Of a stretch of 25,593 nucleotides of DNA, positions 6,719-14,869 are shown piece by piece. Made by a program: the position numbers and the translations under genes. The DNA is from JAVVRI01 sp036654795 (GTDB lineage: Bacteria > Bacteroidota > Bacteroidia > Bacteroidales > Tannerellaceae). Every line of letters begins with the position of its first letter. Within the stretch, counting starts at the first letter, position 1. The notes under the pieces are model-generated. The model was not told the DNA's origin. It was given only the letters and a program-made list of their open reading frames with translations, and did no database searches. The stretch covers positions 1 to 25,593 of the forward strand of contig JAVVRI010000013.1 of assembly GCA_036654795.1 (NCBI GenBank), given 5' to 3'.

Positions 6719-8875
6719 ATGAAAGTATATCAAACAAACGAAATTAAGAACATCTCCATCTTGGGAAGTTCTGGCTCTGGGAAAACCACTCTCGCTGAAG
6801 CAATGCTTTACGAGGGTGGAGTGATAAAACGTCGCGGCACTGTGCAGGCAGGAAATACCGTATGCGACTATTTTCCGGTTGAGAAGGAGTATGGATACTC
6901 CGTATTCTCGACCGTTTTCAGTGTTGAGTGGCAAGACCGGAAATTGAACTTTATTGATTGTCCCGGTTCGGATGACTTTATTGGAGGAGCAGTCTCCGCC
7001 CTGAATGTGACCGACACTGCCCTGATGGTACTTAATGCCCAATATGGTGTGGAAGTGGGAACCATCAACCACTTTCGCTATACCGAGGACTTTCATAAGC
7101 CGGTCATCTTCGTGGTGAACCAGCTCGATAACGACAAGGCGGATTACGACAGCGTTTTGGCACAGCTTAAAGACCGTTACGGTAGTAAGATCGTTCCCAT
7201 CCAATACCCCATCACCTGCGGTTCTTCCTTTAATGCCGTGGTGGATGTGCTCAAAATGAAGATGTATCGCTGGAAGCCTGAAGGAGGCGTGCCCGACGTG
7301 CTGGATATTCCTGACGAAGAGATGGACAAGGCGCTCGAAATGCACAAAGCATTGGTAGAATCGGCTGCCGAACACGACGACATGTTGATGGAGAAGTTCT
7401 TTGAAGAGGGTACCCTTAGCGAAGACGATCTGCGTGCAGGTATTCGTGCCGGACTCGTTATCCGCGGCATGTTCCCCGTTTTTTGCGTTTGCGCCGGACG
7501 CGACATGTGCGTGCGTCGTACGCTTGAGTTTCTGGGTAATGTTGTGCCTTGTACCGACAAGATGCCCCGTCTCGTAACGAAAGATGCTGTCGAGGTAACT
7601 CCTGATTCCAACGGACAGACTAGTCTTTTCTTCTTTAAAACGACCGTAGAGCCGCACATCGGACAAGTTTCTTACTTCAAAGTCATCTCAGGGAAGGTAA
7701 AGGAGGGTGACGACTTGTTGAACGCAGACCGTGGCTCGAAAGAACGCATTGCACAGCTCTTTTCTCCGGCAGGTCAGAGTCGTAACGCCGTCACCGAAAT
7801 GGTGGCCGGTGATATAGGCGCTACCGTCAAGTTGAAGGACGTTCGCCGTGGTAACACCCTTAACGGCAAAGGTTGTGATTACAGTTTCGACTTCATTAAA
7901 TACCCTGAGCCTAAGTTCCGCCGCGCTATTAAGGCCGTAAACGAAGCCGACTCCGAAAAGATGAGCGAACTGCTTAACCGCATGCGTGAGGAAGATCCTA
8001 CTTGGCTCGTCGAAATGTCGAAGGAATTGAAGCAGACCATCGTCTCCGGACAGGGCGAGTTCCACCTTCGCACCCTTAAATGGCGCCTCGAAAACAATGA
8101 GAAGATTGCAATAGAATACATCGAGCCCAAGATACCTTATCGCGAGACCATCACCAAGGCCGCACGTGCCGACTACCGTCATAAGAAGCAATCCGGAGGC
8201 TCCGGACAGTTTGGTGAGGTACACATGATTGTGGAGCCTTACTATGAAGGCATGCCTGCCCCCGACAGCTACCGTTTCGGTGGACAAGAATATAAGATGA
8301 ACGTCCGCGACACGCAGATCATCGACCTCGACTGGGGTGGTAAGCTGGTGTTTGTCAATTGCATTGTGGGTGGAGCCATCGACACCCGCTTCCTGCCTGC
8401 TATCCTCAAAGGAATTATGGCGCGCATGGAGCAAGGACCGCTCACCGGATCATACGCACGAGACGTCCGCATTTGTGTATACGATGGTAAGATGCACCCC
8501 GTAGACAGCAACGAAGTATCCTTCATGCTGGCTGGACGCAACGCCTTTAGCACCGCCTTTAAGGAGGCAGGACCTAAGATTTTGGAGCCTGTTTACGATA
8601 TTGAGGTGTCAGTACCTGCTGATTACCTAGGTGACGTCATGGGCGACCTGCAAGGACGACGCGCCATCATTATGGGTATGAACAGCGAGAAGGGTTACGA
8701 AAAGCTCTTGGCTAAAGTGCCTTTGAAGGAAATGGCTACTTATTCTACTTCGCTTAGTTCCATCACCGGTGGGCGTGCTTCGTTTACCATGAAGTTCTCC
8801 GCCTACGAGTTGATCCCGACTGACGTGCAGGATAAACTGCTCAAGGCTTACGAGGCCACTCAGTCAGAAGACTAA
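6719..8875 (+). CDS. fusA2: EF-G paralogue (EF-G2 type) with degenerate GTPase site
   Basis: With the ATG at 6719 the protein has 718 residues and the full EF-G domain order: G domain, beta barrel, domains III-V. The frame is open upstream to 6623, but the extra 32 residues are unlike EF-G. The G domain is altered. The P loop is GSSGSGKTT (16-24) instead of GHIDAGKTT. The switch I RGITI motif is replaced near EKEYGYSVF (55-63). DTPGH has become DCPGS (80-84), so the catalytic His is Ser84. NKxD is NQLD (134-137). The second Bacteroides EF-G, shown to lack GTPase activity and to be induced by the regulator Cur on carbon starvation, is the closest match I know. The gene is flanked by terminators and appears monocistronic. 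Confidence 0.88.
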   Translation: MKVYQTNEIKNISILGSSGSGKTTLAEAMLYEGGVIKRRGTVQAGNTVCDYFPVEKEYGYSVFSTVFSVEWQDRKLNFIDCPGSDDFIGGAVSALNVTDTALMVLNAQYGVEVGTINHFRYTEDFHKPVIFVVNQLDNDKADYDSVLAQLKDRYGSKIVPIQYPITCGSSFNAVVDVLKMKMYRWKPEGGVPDVLDIPDEEMDKALEMHKALVESAAEHDDMLMEKFFEEGTLSEDDLRAGIRAGLVIRGMFPVFCVCAGRDMCVRRTLEFLGNVVPCTDKMPRLVTKDAVEVTPDSNGQTSLFFFKTTVEPHIGQVSYFKVISGKVKEGDDLLNADRGSKERIAQLFSPAGQSRNAVTEMVAGDIGATVKLKDVRRGNTLNGKGCDYSFDFIKYPEPKFRRAIKAVNEADSEKMSELLNRMREEDPTWLVEMSKELKQTIVSGQGEFHLRTLKWRLENNEKIAIEYIEPKIPYRETITKAARADYRHKKQSGGSGQFGEVHMIVEPYYEGMPAPDSYRFGGQEYKMNVRDTQIIDLDWGGKLVFVNCIVGGAIDTRFLPAILKGIMARMEQGPLTGSYARDVRICVYDGKMHPVDSNEVSFMLAGRNAFSTAFKEAGPKILEPVYDIEVSVPADYLGDVMGDLQGRRAIIMGMNSEKGYEKLLAKVPLKEMATYSTSLSSITGGRASFTMKFSAYELIPTDVQDKLLKAYEATQSED

Positions 8876-8904
8876 CAAGAGTCGTTTGTCGATTTATAGA
8901 ATAG

Positions 8905-8942
8905 AAAGAGGCTGCCCCACCGATGTGTGGAGCAGCCTCTTT
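8905..8942. terminator. Bidirectional terminator between the EF-G paralogue and metY
   Basis: Perfect 11-bp arms (aaagaggctgc at 8905-8915, gcagcctcttt at 8932-8942) with a further 4-bp ccac/gtgg pairing inside. The A run on the left and T run on the right allow it to serve both converging genes. Confidence 0.9.
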
Positions 8943-8965
8943 TGTGTGATGGTGCGTGTGGTGGA

Positions 8966-10246
8966 CTAACAGTTAAGTGCTTGCTCGATGTCGCGGATGA
9001 TGTCGCCTGCGTCCTCGATACCCACCGAGAAACGGATCAGGTCTGGTGCAATTCCGGCCTCCATCAGCTGCTTGTCGGTCAGCTGGCGATGGGTGTGGCT
9101 TGCTGGATGGAGCACGGAGGTACGCGCATCCGCCACATGCGTCACGATGGCGGCCAACTTCAGGTTGTCCATAAAGCGGATGGCTACCTCGCGCCCTCCT
9201 TTGAGTCCGAACGACAGCACGCCACACGAACCGTTAGGCAGGTACTTCTCAGCCAGTACATGGTGCCGACTACCCGGCAAGTTGGGATAGTTCACCCAAG
9301 CCACGCGGTCGTCTTTCTGTAACCATTCGGCTACGGCCAGCGCGTTCTTGCAATGTTGCGGCATGCGGAGGTGGAGTGTCTCGAGGCCTAGGTTCAGCAG
9401 GAAGGCGTTCATCGGAGACTGAATAGCGCCTAGGTCGCGCATCAACTGGCTTGTTGCCTTCATGATGTAGGCCATGGTGCCAAACTGCTTTGTATAGGTC
9501 AGGCCGTGATAGGAGGGGTCGGGTTGGCAAAGGCCGGGATACTTATCCGCTACGCCCTCCCAATCGAAGCGGCCACTGTCCACGATGCAGCCGCCTACGC
9601 TCGTTGCGTGACCGTCCATGTATTTGGTGGTGGAGTGCGTCACGATGTCCGCGCCCCATTCGAACGGGCGGCAGTTAATTGGCGTAGCGAACGTGTTGTC
9701 CACCACTAGCGGCACGCCGTGGTTATGGGCAATGTGGGCGAACTTCTCAATATCCAGCACCATTACGCCGGGATTGGAGATGGTTTCACCAAACAGCAAT
9801 TTCGTGTTCGGGCGAAAGGCGCGACCGATCTCCTCTGGGCTGGCCTCCTGATCGACGAAGGTACATTCGATGCCCAACTTCTTCAATGTAACGGCCAGCA
9901 GATTATAGGTGCCACCGTAGATGCTCGTTGCGCTCACGATATGGTCGCCCGCCTCGCAGATGTTGAAGAAAGCAAAGAAGTTGGCCGCCTGTCCGGAGGA
10001 GGTCAGTATGGCTGCCACGCCCCCTTCGAGGGCTGCTATCTTCGCAGCTACGGCATCGTTCGTCGGGTTCTGGAGGCGGGTGTAGAAGTAACCACTCTCT
10101 TCAAGATCGAATAGTTTGGCCATTTGCTCGCTTGTTTCATACTTAAACGTTGTGCTCTGATAGATCGGCAGCACGCGGGGCTCACCTTTTTTAGGCGTCC
10201 ATCCTGCTTGTACGCAGAGAGTCGCCGGTTTCAATTGTTTGTCCAT
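8966..10246 (-). CDS. metY: O-acetylhomoserine sulfhydrylase (PLP enzyme)
   Basis: The 426-residue protein belongs to the Cys/Met-metabolism PLP family. It joins O-acetyl-L-homoserine with sulfide to give homocysteine for methionine synthesis. The PLP lysine is Lys208 in HSTTKYMDGH. SSGQAANF (83-90), the active-site region STTFKYET (31-38) and SIYGGTYNLL (108-117) are typical. The length and the MDGHAT signature fit MetY better than the roughly 380-residue cystathionine gamma-synthase or lyase. The gene is monocistronic: a bidirectional terminator follows it and a promoter-like box precedes it. The leader is only about 30 nt, too short for a SAM riboswitch. Confidence 0.93.
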   Translation of the reverse strand: MDKQLKPATLCVQAGWTPKKGEPRVLPIYQSTTFKYETSEQMAKLFDLEESGYFYTRLQNPTNDAVAAKIAALEGGVAAILTSSGQAANFFAFFNICEAGDHIVSATSIYGGTYNLLAVTLKKLGIECTFVDQEASPEEIGRAFRPNTKLLFGETISNPGVMVLDIEKFAHIAHNHGVPLVVDNTFATPINCRPFEWGADIVTHSTTKYMDGHATSVGGCIVDSGRFDWEGVADKYPGLCQPDPSYHGLTYTKQFGTMAYIMKATSQLMRDLGAIQSPMNAFLLNLGLETLHLRMPQHCKNALAVAEWLQKDDRVAWVNYPNLPGSRHHVLAEKYLPNGSCGVLSFGLKGGREVAIRFMDNLKLAAIVTHVADARTSVLHPASHTHRQLTDKQLMEAGIAPDLIRFSVGIEDAGDIIRDIEQALNC

Positions 10247-10284
10247 ATTTGCTTCTTTAGATTAAATTGTCATTATTACGGCAA

Positions 10285-10292
10285 CAAAAGTA
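10285..10292 (-). promoter_or_regulatory. Putative -7 box of metY (TACTTTTG)
   Basis: On the minus strand TACTTTTG matches TAnnTTTG and lies 38 nt ahead of the metY ATG. No convincing -33 TTTG is seen at the usual distance. Confidence 0.5.
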
Positions 10293-10405
10293 GCGCATTT
10301 CTTGTATATAGTCTCTTGTTAATTATCAATTGTCAAATTATTTTTTTTGTTTGCCGGTTCTCAAGGCGTAACAAGGGCAACCGACAGTTGTACTACATGC
10401 TGGCG

Positions 10406-10473
10406 TGTTAGCTCTAACATGCAGAATATTAATAAAAAAGATCGGACGTCTTATCTTTTTGCCTATATGTTAG
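10406..10473. terminator. Nested hairpins, probable terminator
   Basis: AAAAAGAT (10435-10442) and ATCTTTTT (10453-10460) make an 8-bp stem with a 10-nt loop, terminator-like in both directions. It is enclosed by CTAACAT (10414-10420) and ATGTTAG (10467-10473). The outer CTAACA can instead pair with TGTTAG at 10406-10411, so two alternative folds exist. Confidence 0.55.
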
Positions 10474-10482
10474 TATGCTTTT

Positions 10483-10565
10483 GAGCCAGCTCGTAATTGC
10501 ATTTGAGCCGGCTCGTAATCTATTTTGAGCCGGCTCAAAATAGATTACAAGCTGGCTCAAATGCA
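10483..10565. repeat. 22-bp-pitch array of palindromes (GAGCCGGCTC)
   Basis: Ten-base cores start at 10483, 10505, 10527 and 10549, exactly 22 bp apart. The second and third are perfect GAGCCGGCTC; the first and fourth carry one or two changes. Bases 10498-10565 form a 68-nt inverted repeat with 32 of 34 positions matching, centred on the third core, and its central 32 bases are a perfect palindrome. The layout mirrors the array at 340-443 although the core sequence is unrelated. It begins 63 nt downstream of the MATE stop and may end that transcript. Confidence 0.85.
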
Positions 10566-10627
10566 TAATACGAGTAATGCTTTGAACTAACTATTGGCGT
10601 AGAAAGTACTAATAGTTCGGACGAATG

Positions 10628-11959
10628 TTATATTAATATCTTTTTTTGTAGCGAGCGAAACCAGATGAAGGCCGCGATGCCTTTGCACATGCTGGATAGG
10701 CTGATCGCCCACCATACGCCCTCTACCCCCATGCCCATAGCCGTAAAGGCAATTGCCATCGGGATGCGCAGGATGTTGAAGGCAATGCTAATGATGGCGG
10801 GAGGCGTAGTGCGTCCGGTTCCGTAGAAGAGGCCTTGCATGGTAATTTCGAGCATCATAAAGATCATCGAATAGCCATCAATGCGTAGGAAGACGCCGCC
10901 CGCCAGACTGGCCGCTTGTTCCGGCACAATGATGGAGAAGACCTCGCTACCGTAGAAGACGAACAGTAGGGTACAGAAGACACCGAAAAGGGTTGTTACG
11001 AGCAGGGTGGTGTGGTAGGCATTCGTTACGCGTACCATCTTTTTTGCTGCATAGTTTTGCGCGACGAATACGCTGAGCGCCGTGCGGAAACCTTGCGAAG
11101 TGTTCCAAGCAATGGCCTCTATCTGTCCGCCGGCAGTGAGCGTCATTAGTCCCATGTGTCCGCCGTATGCAGAGGCCGTGCGCGCCATGAAGACATTGAT
11201 GATGGCGAATAGCGTGTTGAGCATAGCTACGGGAAAGCCCAAAGCGATGATCCTTTTCGTGTAGCCTCCTTTGAGCGGACTGAAGAAGTCGAAGCCTCCA
11301 AACAACGGGTTGCGCCATTTTAATTGCCAGGCAAAGATGAGGCAGACCACGGCTTCGGATATCCAAGTAGCCCAAGCCGCACCGGCCGTACCCCAACCAA
11401 AGCCAAAGATGAAGAGCGGATCGAGCGCCATGTTAATGGCTAGCCCTGTACCGCTAACGTAGAAGGGCAGTTTGCTCTGCCCCGAGGCGTTATAGATACC
11501 GATGAAGGCGGAGGAGAGGAAGATGAAAGGGAAGGCTGTCGCCACAATGCGCAGATATTCCACCGCGCGGAGGTTGATCGGGGCATCCAGCTTATAATAT
11601 CCAATAATGGGTGTAGCAAAGAGAAAGAGCAACAGCGTCCAGAAGAGGGAGAGGATGAGTGCGAGCGTCAGGTTATGCGATGAGTAGCGGCGGGCATCCT
11701 CCTCATTTTTGGCACCGATACTTTGCCCTACACTGACCTCCGCCCCTACACGGTTGAGTAGCGAGATGGAGTTTGTCATCCAAGTTAGGATGCCTACTGC
11801 CCCGATAGCAGCCACAGCTTCGCTACCCAAACGTCCTACCCAAGCCATGTCTGTCAGGCTGTAAGCCATCTGAATAAATGAGGTTCCCATGATTGGCATA
11901 GCCAAATTAAACAGTTGCCGGCGGATGGGTCCCTCGGTCAGATTCTTTGCTCCTTGCAT
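10628..11959 (-). CDS. MATE family multidrug/Na+ antiporter
   Basis: The 443-residue inner membrane protein has about twelve hydrophobic segments arranged as two similar halves, as expected for MATE/NorM exporters that swap drugs or metabolites for H+ or Na+. The N-terminus reads MQGAKNLTEGPIRRQLFNLA and is followed by MPIMG. The open frame continues upstream to 12028, overlapping the end of glnN, but the extra 23 residues are not MATE-like and the ATG at 11959 gives the usual start. The gene begins 26 nt after the glnN stop on the same strand, so both are probably read from the glnN promoter. The substrate cannot be predicted. Confidence 0.9.
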   Translation of the reverse strand: MQGAKNLTEGPIRRQLFNLAMPIMGTSFIQMAYSLTDMAWVGRLGSEAVAAIGAVGILTWMTNSISLLNRVGAEVSVGQSIGAKNEEDARRYSSHNLTLALILSLFWTLLLFLFATPIIGYYKLDAPINLRAVEYLRIVATAFPFIFLSSAFIGIYNASGQSKLPFYVSGTGLAINMALDPLFIFGFGWGTAGAAWATWISEAVVCLIFAWQLKWRNPLFGGFDFFSPLKGGYTKRIIALGFPVAMLNTLFAIINVFMARTASAYGGHMGLMTLTAGGQIEAIAWNTSQGFRTALSVFVAQNYAAKKMVRVTNAYHTTLLVTTLFGVFCTLLFVFYGSEVFSIIVPEQAASLAGGVFLRIDGYSMIFMMLEITMQGLFYGTGRTTPPAIISIAFNILRIPMAIAFTAMGMGVEGVWWAISLSSMCKGIAAFIWFRSLQKKILI

Positions 11960-11985
11960 TGTTGTTTCAGATGGTGCCGGATTAG

Positions 11986-14175
11986 TTATCGAATGAACAG
12001 CAGTTCGCGATATTTGGGGAGAGGCCACATTTGGTTGTCAACCATTAGTTCCAGATCGTCAATATGCTCACGTATGTCTTCCAGATAAGGAGCCACGGTG
12101 TCGTGATAAGCAATAGCTTTAGTGCGCAGGTCGCTGATGCGGTTAGCCTTTTTACGGGCTTCTATCATCTCGTCTACCATCATTGTAACGGCGTTGATGT
12201 GTCCGGATATCTTGCGAATCAGGCGACGTGGTTCAGCGGATAGGTCGTTATACTCTTCTTCGCTGAAAGCCTCCTTTAGTTTTGTGATGTTATCCAACAA
12301 AACAGACTGGTAGCGGATAACTACCGGTATGATATGGTTGAGCGACAGGTCGCCTAGTACGCGAGCTTCTATCTGCAACTTCTTAATGTATATCTCCCAC
12401 TTTACCTCGTTACGAGCCTCTAGTTCTTTGATGCTTAATACGCCGGTGGCTTTGAACATATCGACTACTTCCGGTTTCAGGTAGGCGTCATATTGCAACG
12501 GCACGCTGTTCTCGCAATCCAATCCACGGCGGGCAGCCTCTTCTTTCCATTCATCGCTGTAGCCGTTGCCATCGAAACGGATGGGCTTCGACTCCTTAAT
12601 GTATGCTTTCAGTACTTCGAAGATGGCAACTTCCTTGCTCTTGCCGGCTGTGCGGAGTGCCTCCACGTCGGTTATGAACTGTTCCAATTGATAAGCCATG
12701 GCGGAGTTGATCACTAACATGGCTGCTCCGCAGTTGGCTGACGAGCCGAGGGCGCGAAACTCGAAACGGTTGCCGGTGAAGGCAAACGGCGAGGTGCGGT
12801 TACGATCTGTATTATCCAGCAGCAGTTCGGGTATTTGCCCGAAGCCCAGATGAAGGCGTTTCTTGTCGTCCACCCGAATGGCATCTTCAAGTGCGCTGTT
12901 CTCGAAGCGATCCAGTATCTCGGTGATTTGCGTACCCAGAAAGGAAGAGATGATGGCGGGAGGTGCTTCGTTTGCACCAAGGCGGTGGGCATTGGTTGCC
13001 GAAGCGATGCTGGCTTTCAGTAAGGCGTTATATTTGTAGACAGCCATCATCGAGTTGACGATGAAGGTGATAAAGCGTAAATTATCCTCGCGATCTTTGC
13101 CCGGAGAGAAGAGATTGATACCTGCATCGGTACCCATCGACCAGTTGCAGTGCTTGCCCGAACCGTTTACACCGCTGAACGGCTTCTCATGCAACAGCAC
13201 GCGAAAGTTGTGGTGGCGGGCTACGCGTTTCATGACGGACATCAAGAGTTGGTTATGGTCGTTCGCCAAGTTACATTCTTCGTAGATTGGTGCTAGTTCG
13301 AACTGGTTCGGCGCTACTTCGTTGTGACGGGTTTTGACCGGTATGCCTAGTTTGTAACATTCTACCTCCAACTCCTTCATAAATTCTTGCACGCGTGATG
13401 GTATGGCGCCGAAGTAATGATCGTCCAACTGTTGGTTCTTGGCACTTTCGTGTCCTAGCAGCGTACGCTCGGTCAATGACAAGTCGGGGCGAGCAGAATA
13501 TAAATCTTCGTCCACTAGGAAATATTCTTGTTCCCAGCCGAGGAAGGTAACTACTTTACTGACCTCTTCATTGAAATAGCCACAAACCTCTTTAGCCGCT
13601 TTGCCCAACACTTCGATGGAGCGGATCAGCGGCGTTTTATAGTCTAGTGCCTCGCCGGTGTAGGCGATGAATACGGTCGGGATACAGAGCGTGTCGTCCA
13701 CAATAAAGGCGGGTGAGGAGGGGTCCCAAGCAGAGTAACCACGGGCTTCGAAGGTGTTGCGCAAGCCCCCGTTAGGAAAGCTGGAGGCATCCGGCTCTTG
13801 CTGTACGAGTAGTTTGCCGCTGAACTCTTCAATCATACCACCGTTTCCATCGTGCTCAACGAAGGCGTCATGCTTTTCGGCTGTTCCGTCTGTCAGGGGT
13901 TGAAACCAGTGTGTGTAGTGCGTAACACCTTTTTCAAGCGCCCACATGCGCATACCGGCTGCTACGTGGTTGGCTATTTCGCGGTCTATCGGTGTGCCGC
14001 TTTCGGTTGCTTGATTGAGGGCTTTATACGTTTCCTTGGAGAGATACTTCTGCATGGCTTTGTGATTGAATACATTCTCGCCATAGTATTCAGAAACCTT
14101 GAGATTGGGAGTAAGCACGGCTTCAGCCTTTCGGTTCGAAGCCTTCTCCACAGCATTGAAGCGTGAGATTGACAT
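11986..14175 (-). CDS. glnN: Glutamine synthetase type III
   Basis: The 729-residue length is that of GSIII, the large dodecameric glutamine synthetase first described in Bacteroides, which makes glutamine from glutamate, ammonia and ATP. GSIII signatures are visible: HYTHWFQPLTDG near residues 81-92, EPDASSFPNGGLRNTFEARG near 127-146, the active-site NGSGKHCNWSMG around 335-350, and RLGANEAPPAIISSFLG around 400-416. A long C-terminal helical part follows. A TATCTTTG box precedes the start at 14175. MATE follows after 26 nt. A DUF308 gene diverges from it upstream. Control by nitrogen status is likely from the family, but no operator is seen. Confidence 0.96.
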   Translation of the reverse strand: MSISRFNAVEKASNRKAEAVLTPNLKVSEYYGENVFNHKAMQKYLSKETYKALNQATESGTPIDREIANHVAAGMRMWALEKGVTHYTHWFQPLTDGTAEKHDAFVEHDGNGGMIEEFSGKLLVQQEPDASSFPNGGLRNTFEARGYSAWDPSSPAFIVDDTLCIPTVFIAYTGEALDYKTPLIRSIEVLGKAAKEVCGYFNEEVSKVVTFLGWEQEYFLVDEDLYSARPDLSLTERTLLGHESAKNQQLDDHYFGAIPSRVQEFMKELEVECYKLGIPVKTRHNEVAPNQFELAPIYEECNLANDHNQLLMSVMKRVARHHNFRVLLHEKPFSGVNGSGKHCNWSMGTDAGINLFSPGKDREDNLRFITFIVNSMMAVYKYNALLKASIASATNAHRLGANEAPPAIISSFLGTQITEILDRFENSALEDAIRVDDKKRLHLGFGQIPELLLDNTDRNRTSPFAFTGNRFEFRALGSSANCGAAMLVINSAMAYQLEQFITDVEALRTAGKSKEVAIFEVLKAYIKESKPIRFDGNGYSDEWKEEAARRGLDCENSVPLQYDAYLKPEVVDMFKATGVLSIKELEARNEVKWEIYIKKLQIEARVLGDLSLNHIIPVVIRYQSVLLDNITKLKEAFSEEEYNDLSAEPRRLIRKISGHINAVTMMVDEMIEARKKANRISDLRTKAIAYHDTVAPYLEDIREHIDDLELMVDNQMWPLPKYRELLFIR

Positions 14176-14203
14176 ACGGATTTATTTAATGTTTTACCGA
14201 TTG

Positions 14204-14211
14204 CAAAGATA
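14204..14211 (-). promoter_or_regulatory. Putative -7 box of glnN (TATCTTTG)
   Basis: On the minus strand TATCTTTG fits TAnnTTTG, 28 nt ahead of the ATG. A TTTCG at 14228-14232 stands near the expected -33 position. Confidence 0.55.
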
Positions 14212-14286
14212 CGAGCAAATCTTTAGTCGAAACGCTTTACGGAAGTTAAAAAAGATTCCTTATGACCTCTTTACGCGACAATTTTA

Positions 14287-14294
14287 TATCTTTG
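14287..14294 (+). promoter_or_regulatory. Putative -7 box of the DUF308 gene (TATCTTTG)
   Basis: TATCTTTG fits the consensus and lies 47 nt before the ATG at 14342. The -33 region around 14262-14266 is not a good match. Confidence 0.5.
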
Positions 14295-14341
14295 TTCAAT
14301 CAGAGAGAGAGTAATCATTAATATATTAAACAAGAAGGTAT

Positions 14342-14869
14342 ATGAAGGCAGTCAATAATTCTATTTTACGAAGCGTCTTTGCTATGATGCTGGGTTTTGT
14401 ATTGGTTTTGTGGCCAGAGGTGGCTGTAACCTATTTGGTTATCACGATCGGGGTGCTGTTTATTCTTCCCGGATTGTTTTCGTTGCTTAACTATTTTACG
14501 CGGAATAGGGATGAGCAGGAAGTAACTCCTATGTTTCCTATTGATGGTGCCGGTAGTATTTTGTTGGGGATATGGTTGGTGCTTACACCTGCATTTTTCG
14601 TGAATATATTGATGTATGTATTGGGCGGATTGCTCATATTGGCCGGCGTGCAGCAGGTCGTTATGCTGGTCAGGGCGCGTAAATGGAGTCCGGTGCCGAT
14701 TGGCTTTTACTTGGTGCCATTTGCCATTTTGATTGTAGGGGTGGTTATTGTGAGTTATCCATTTGCCACAATGGCAAACACCTTTGTGCTCTTTGGTGCT
14801 GCCAGCATTATTTATGGCCTGACGGAACTGATCAACTGGTATAAGTTCAAAAAACGGACACAGGAGTAG
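14342..14869 (+). CDS. HdeD/DUF308 family membrane protein
   Basis: This small inner membrane protein of 175 residues has about six hydrophobic helices (roughly 10-26, 29-51, 68-86, 88-109, 118-138 and 144-166) arranged as three hairpins, the layout of the HdeD/DUF308 family. E. coli HdeD is linked to acid resistance at high cell density; the function in Bacteroidales is unknown. Charged loops (TRNRDEQE at 53-60, VRARKW at 110-115) and a Lys/Arg-rich C-terminus support a defined topology. The gene has its own promoter-like box. Its TAG stop at 14867-14869 directly touches the stop of the converging AraC gene. Confidence 0.8.
   Translation: MKAVNNSILRSVFAMMLGFVLVLWPEVAVTYLVITIGVLFILPGLFSLLNYFTRNRDEQEVTPMFPIDGAGSILLGIWLVLTPAFFVNILMYVLGGLLILAGVQQVVMLVRARKWSPVPIGFYLVPFAILIVGVVIVSYPFATMANTFVLFGAASIIYGLTELINWYKFKKRTQE

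Larger units (their letters stand above)
10247..10627. other. 381-nt gap between metY and the MATE gene
   Basis: No credible gene is seen. From right to left for the minus-strand genes, the gap holds a palindrome array just after the MATE stop (10483-10565), nested inverted repeats at 10406-10473, and the metY promoter region (10285-10292). Confidence 0.8.

Noticed and set aside
6635..7666. 343-residue open frame on the minus strand
   Set aside because: It lies antisense inside the EF-G paralogue, starts in its leader and has no recognisable domain; it is a codon-usage shadow.
7688..8434. 248-residue open frame on the minus strand
   Set aside because: Antisense to the well-supported EF-G paralogue with no family features.
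10247..10300. SAM riboswitch ahead of metY
   Set aside because: The putative leader is only about 30 nt and shows none of the required stems.
10483..10565. CRISPR-like or insertion-sequence end
   Set aside because: The spacing is only 22 bp with short cores, and there is no transposase nearby or target duplication.
11960..12028. N-terminal extension of MATE overlapping glnN
   Set aside because: The 23 extra residues are polar and not conserved in the family; the ATG at 11959 leads directly into the MATE N-terminus.
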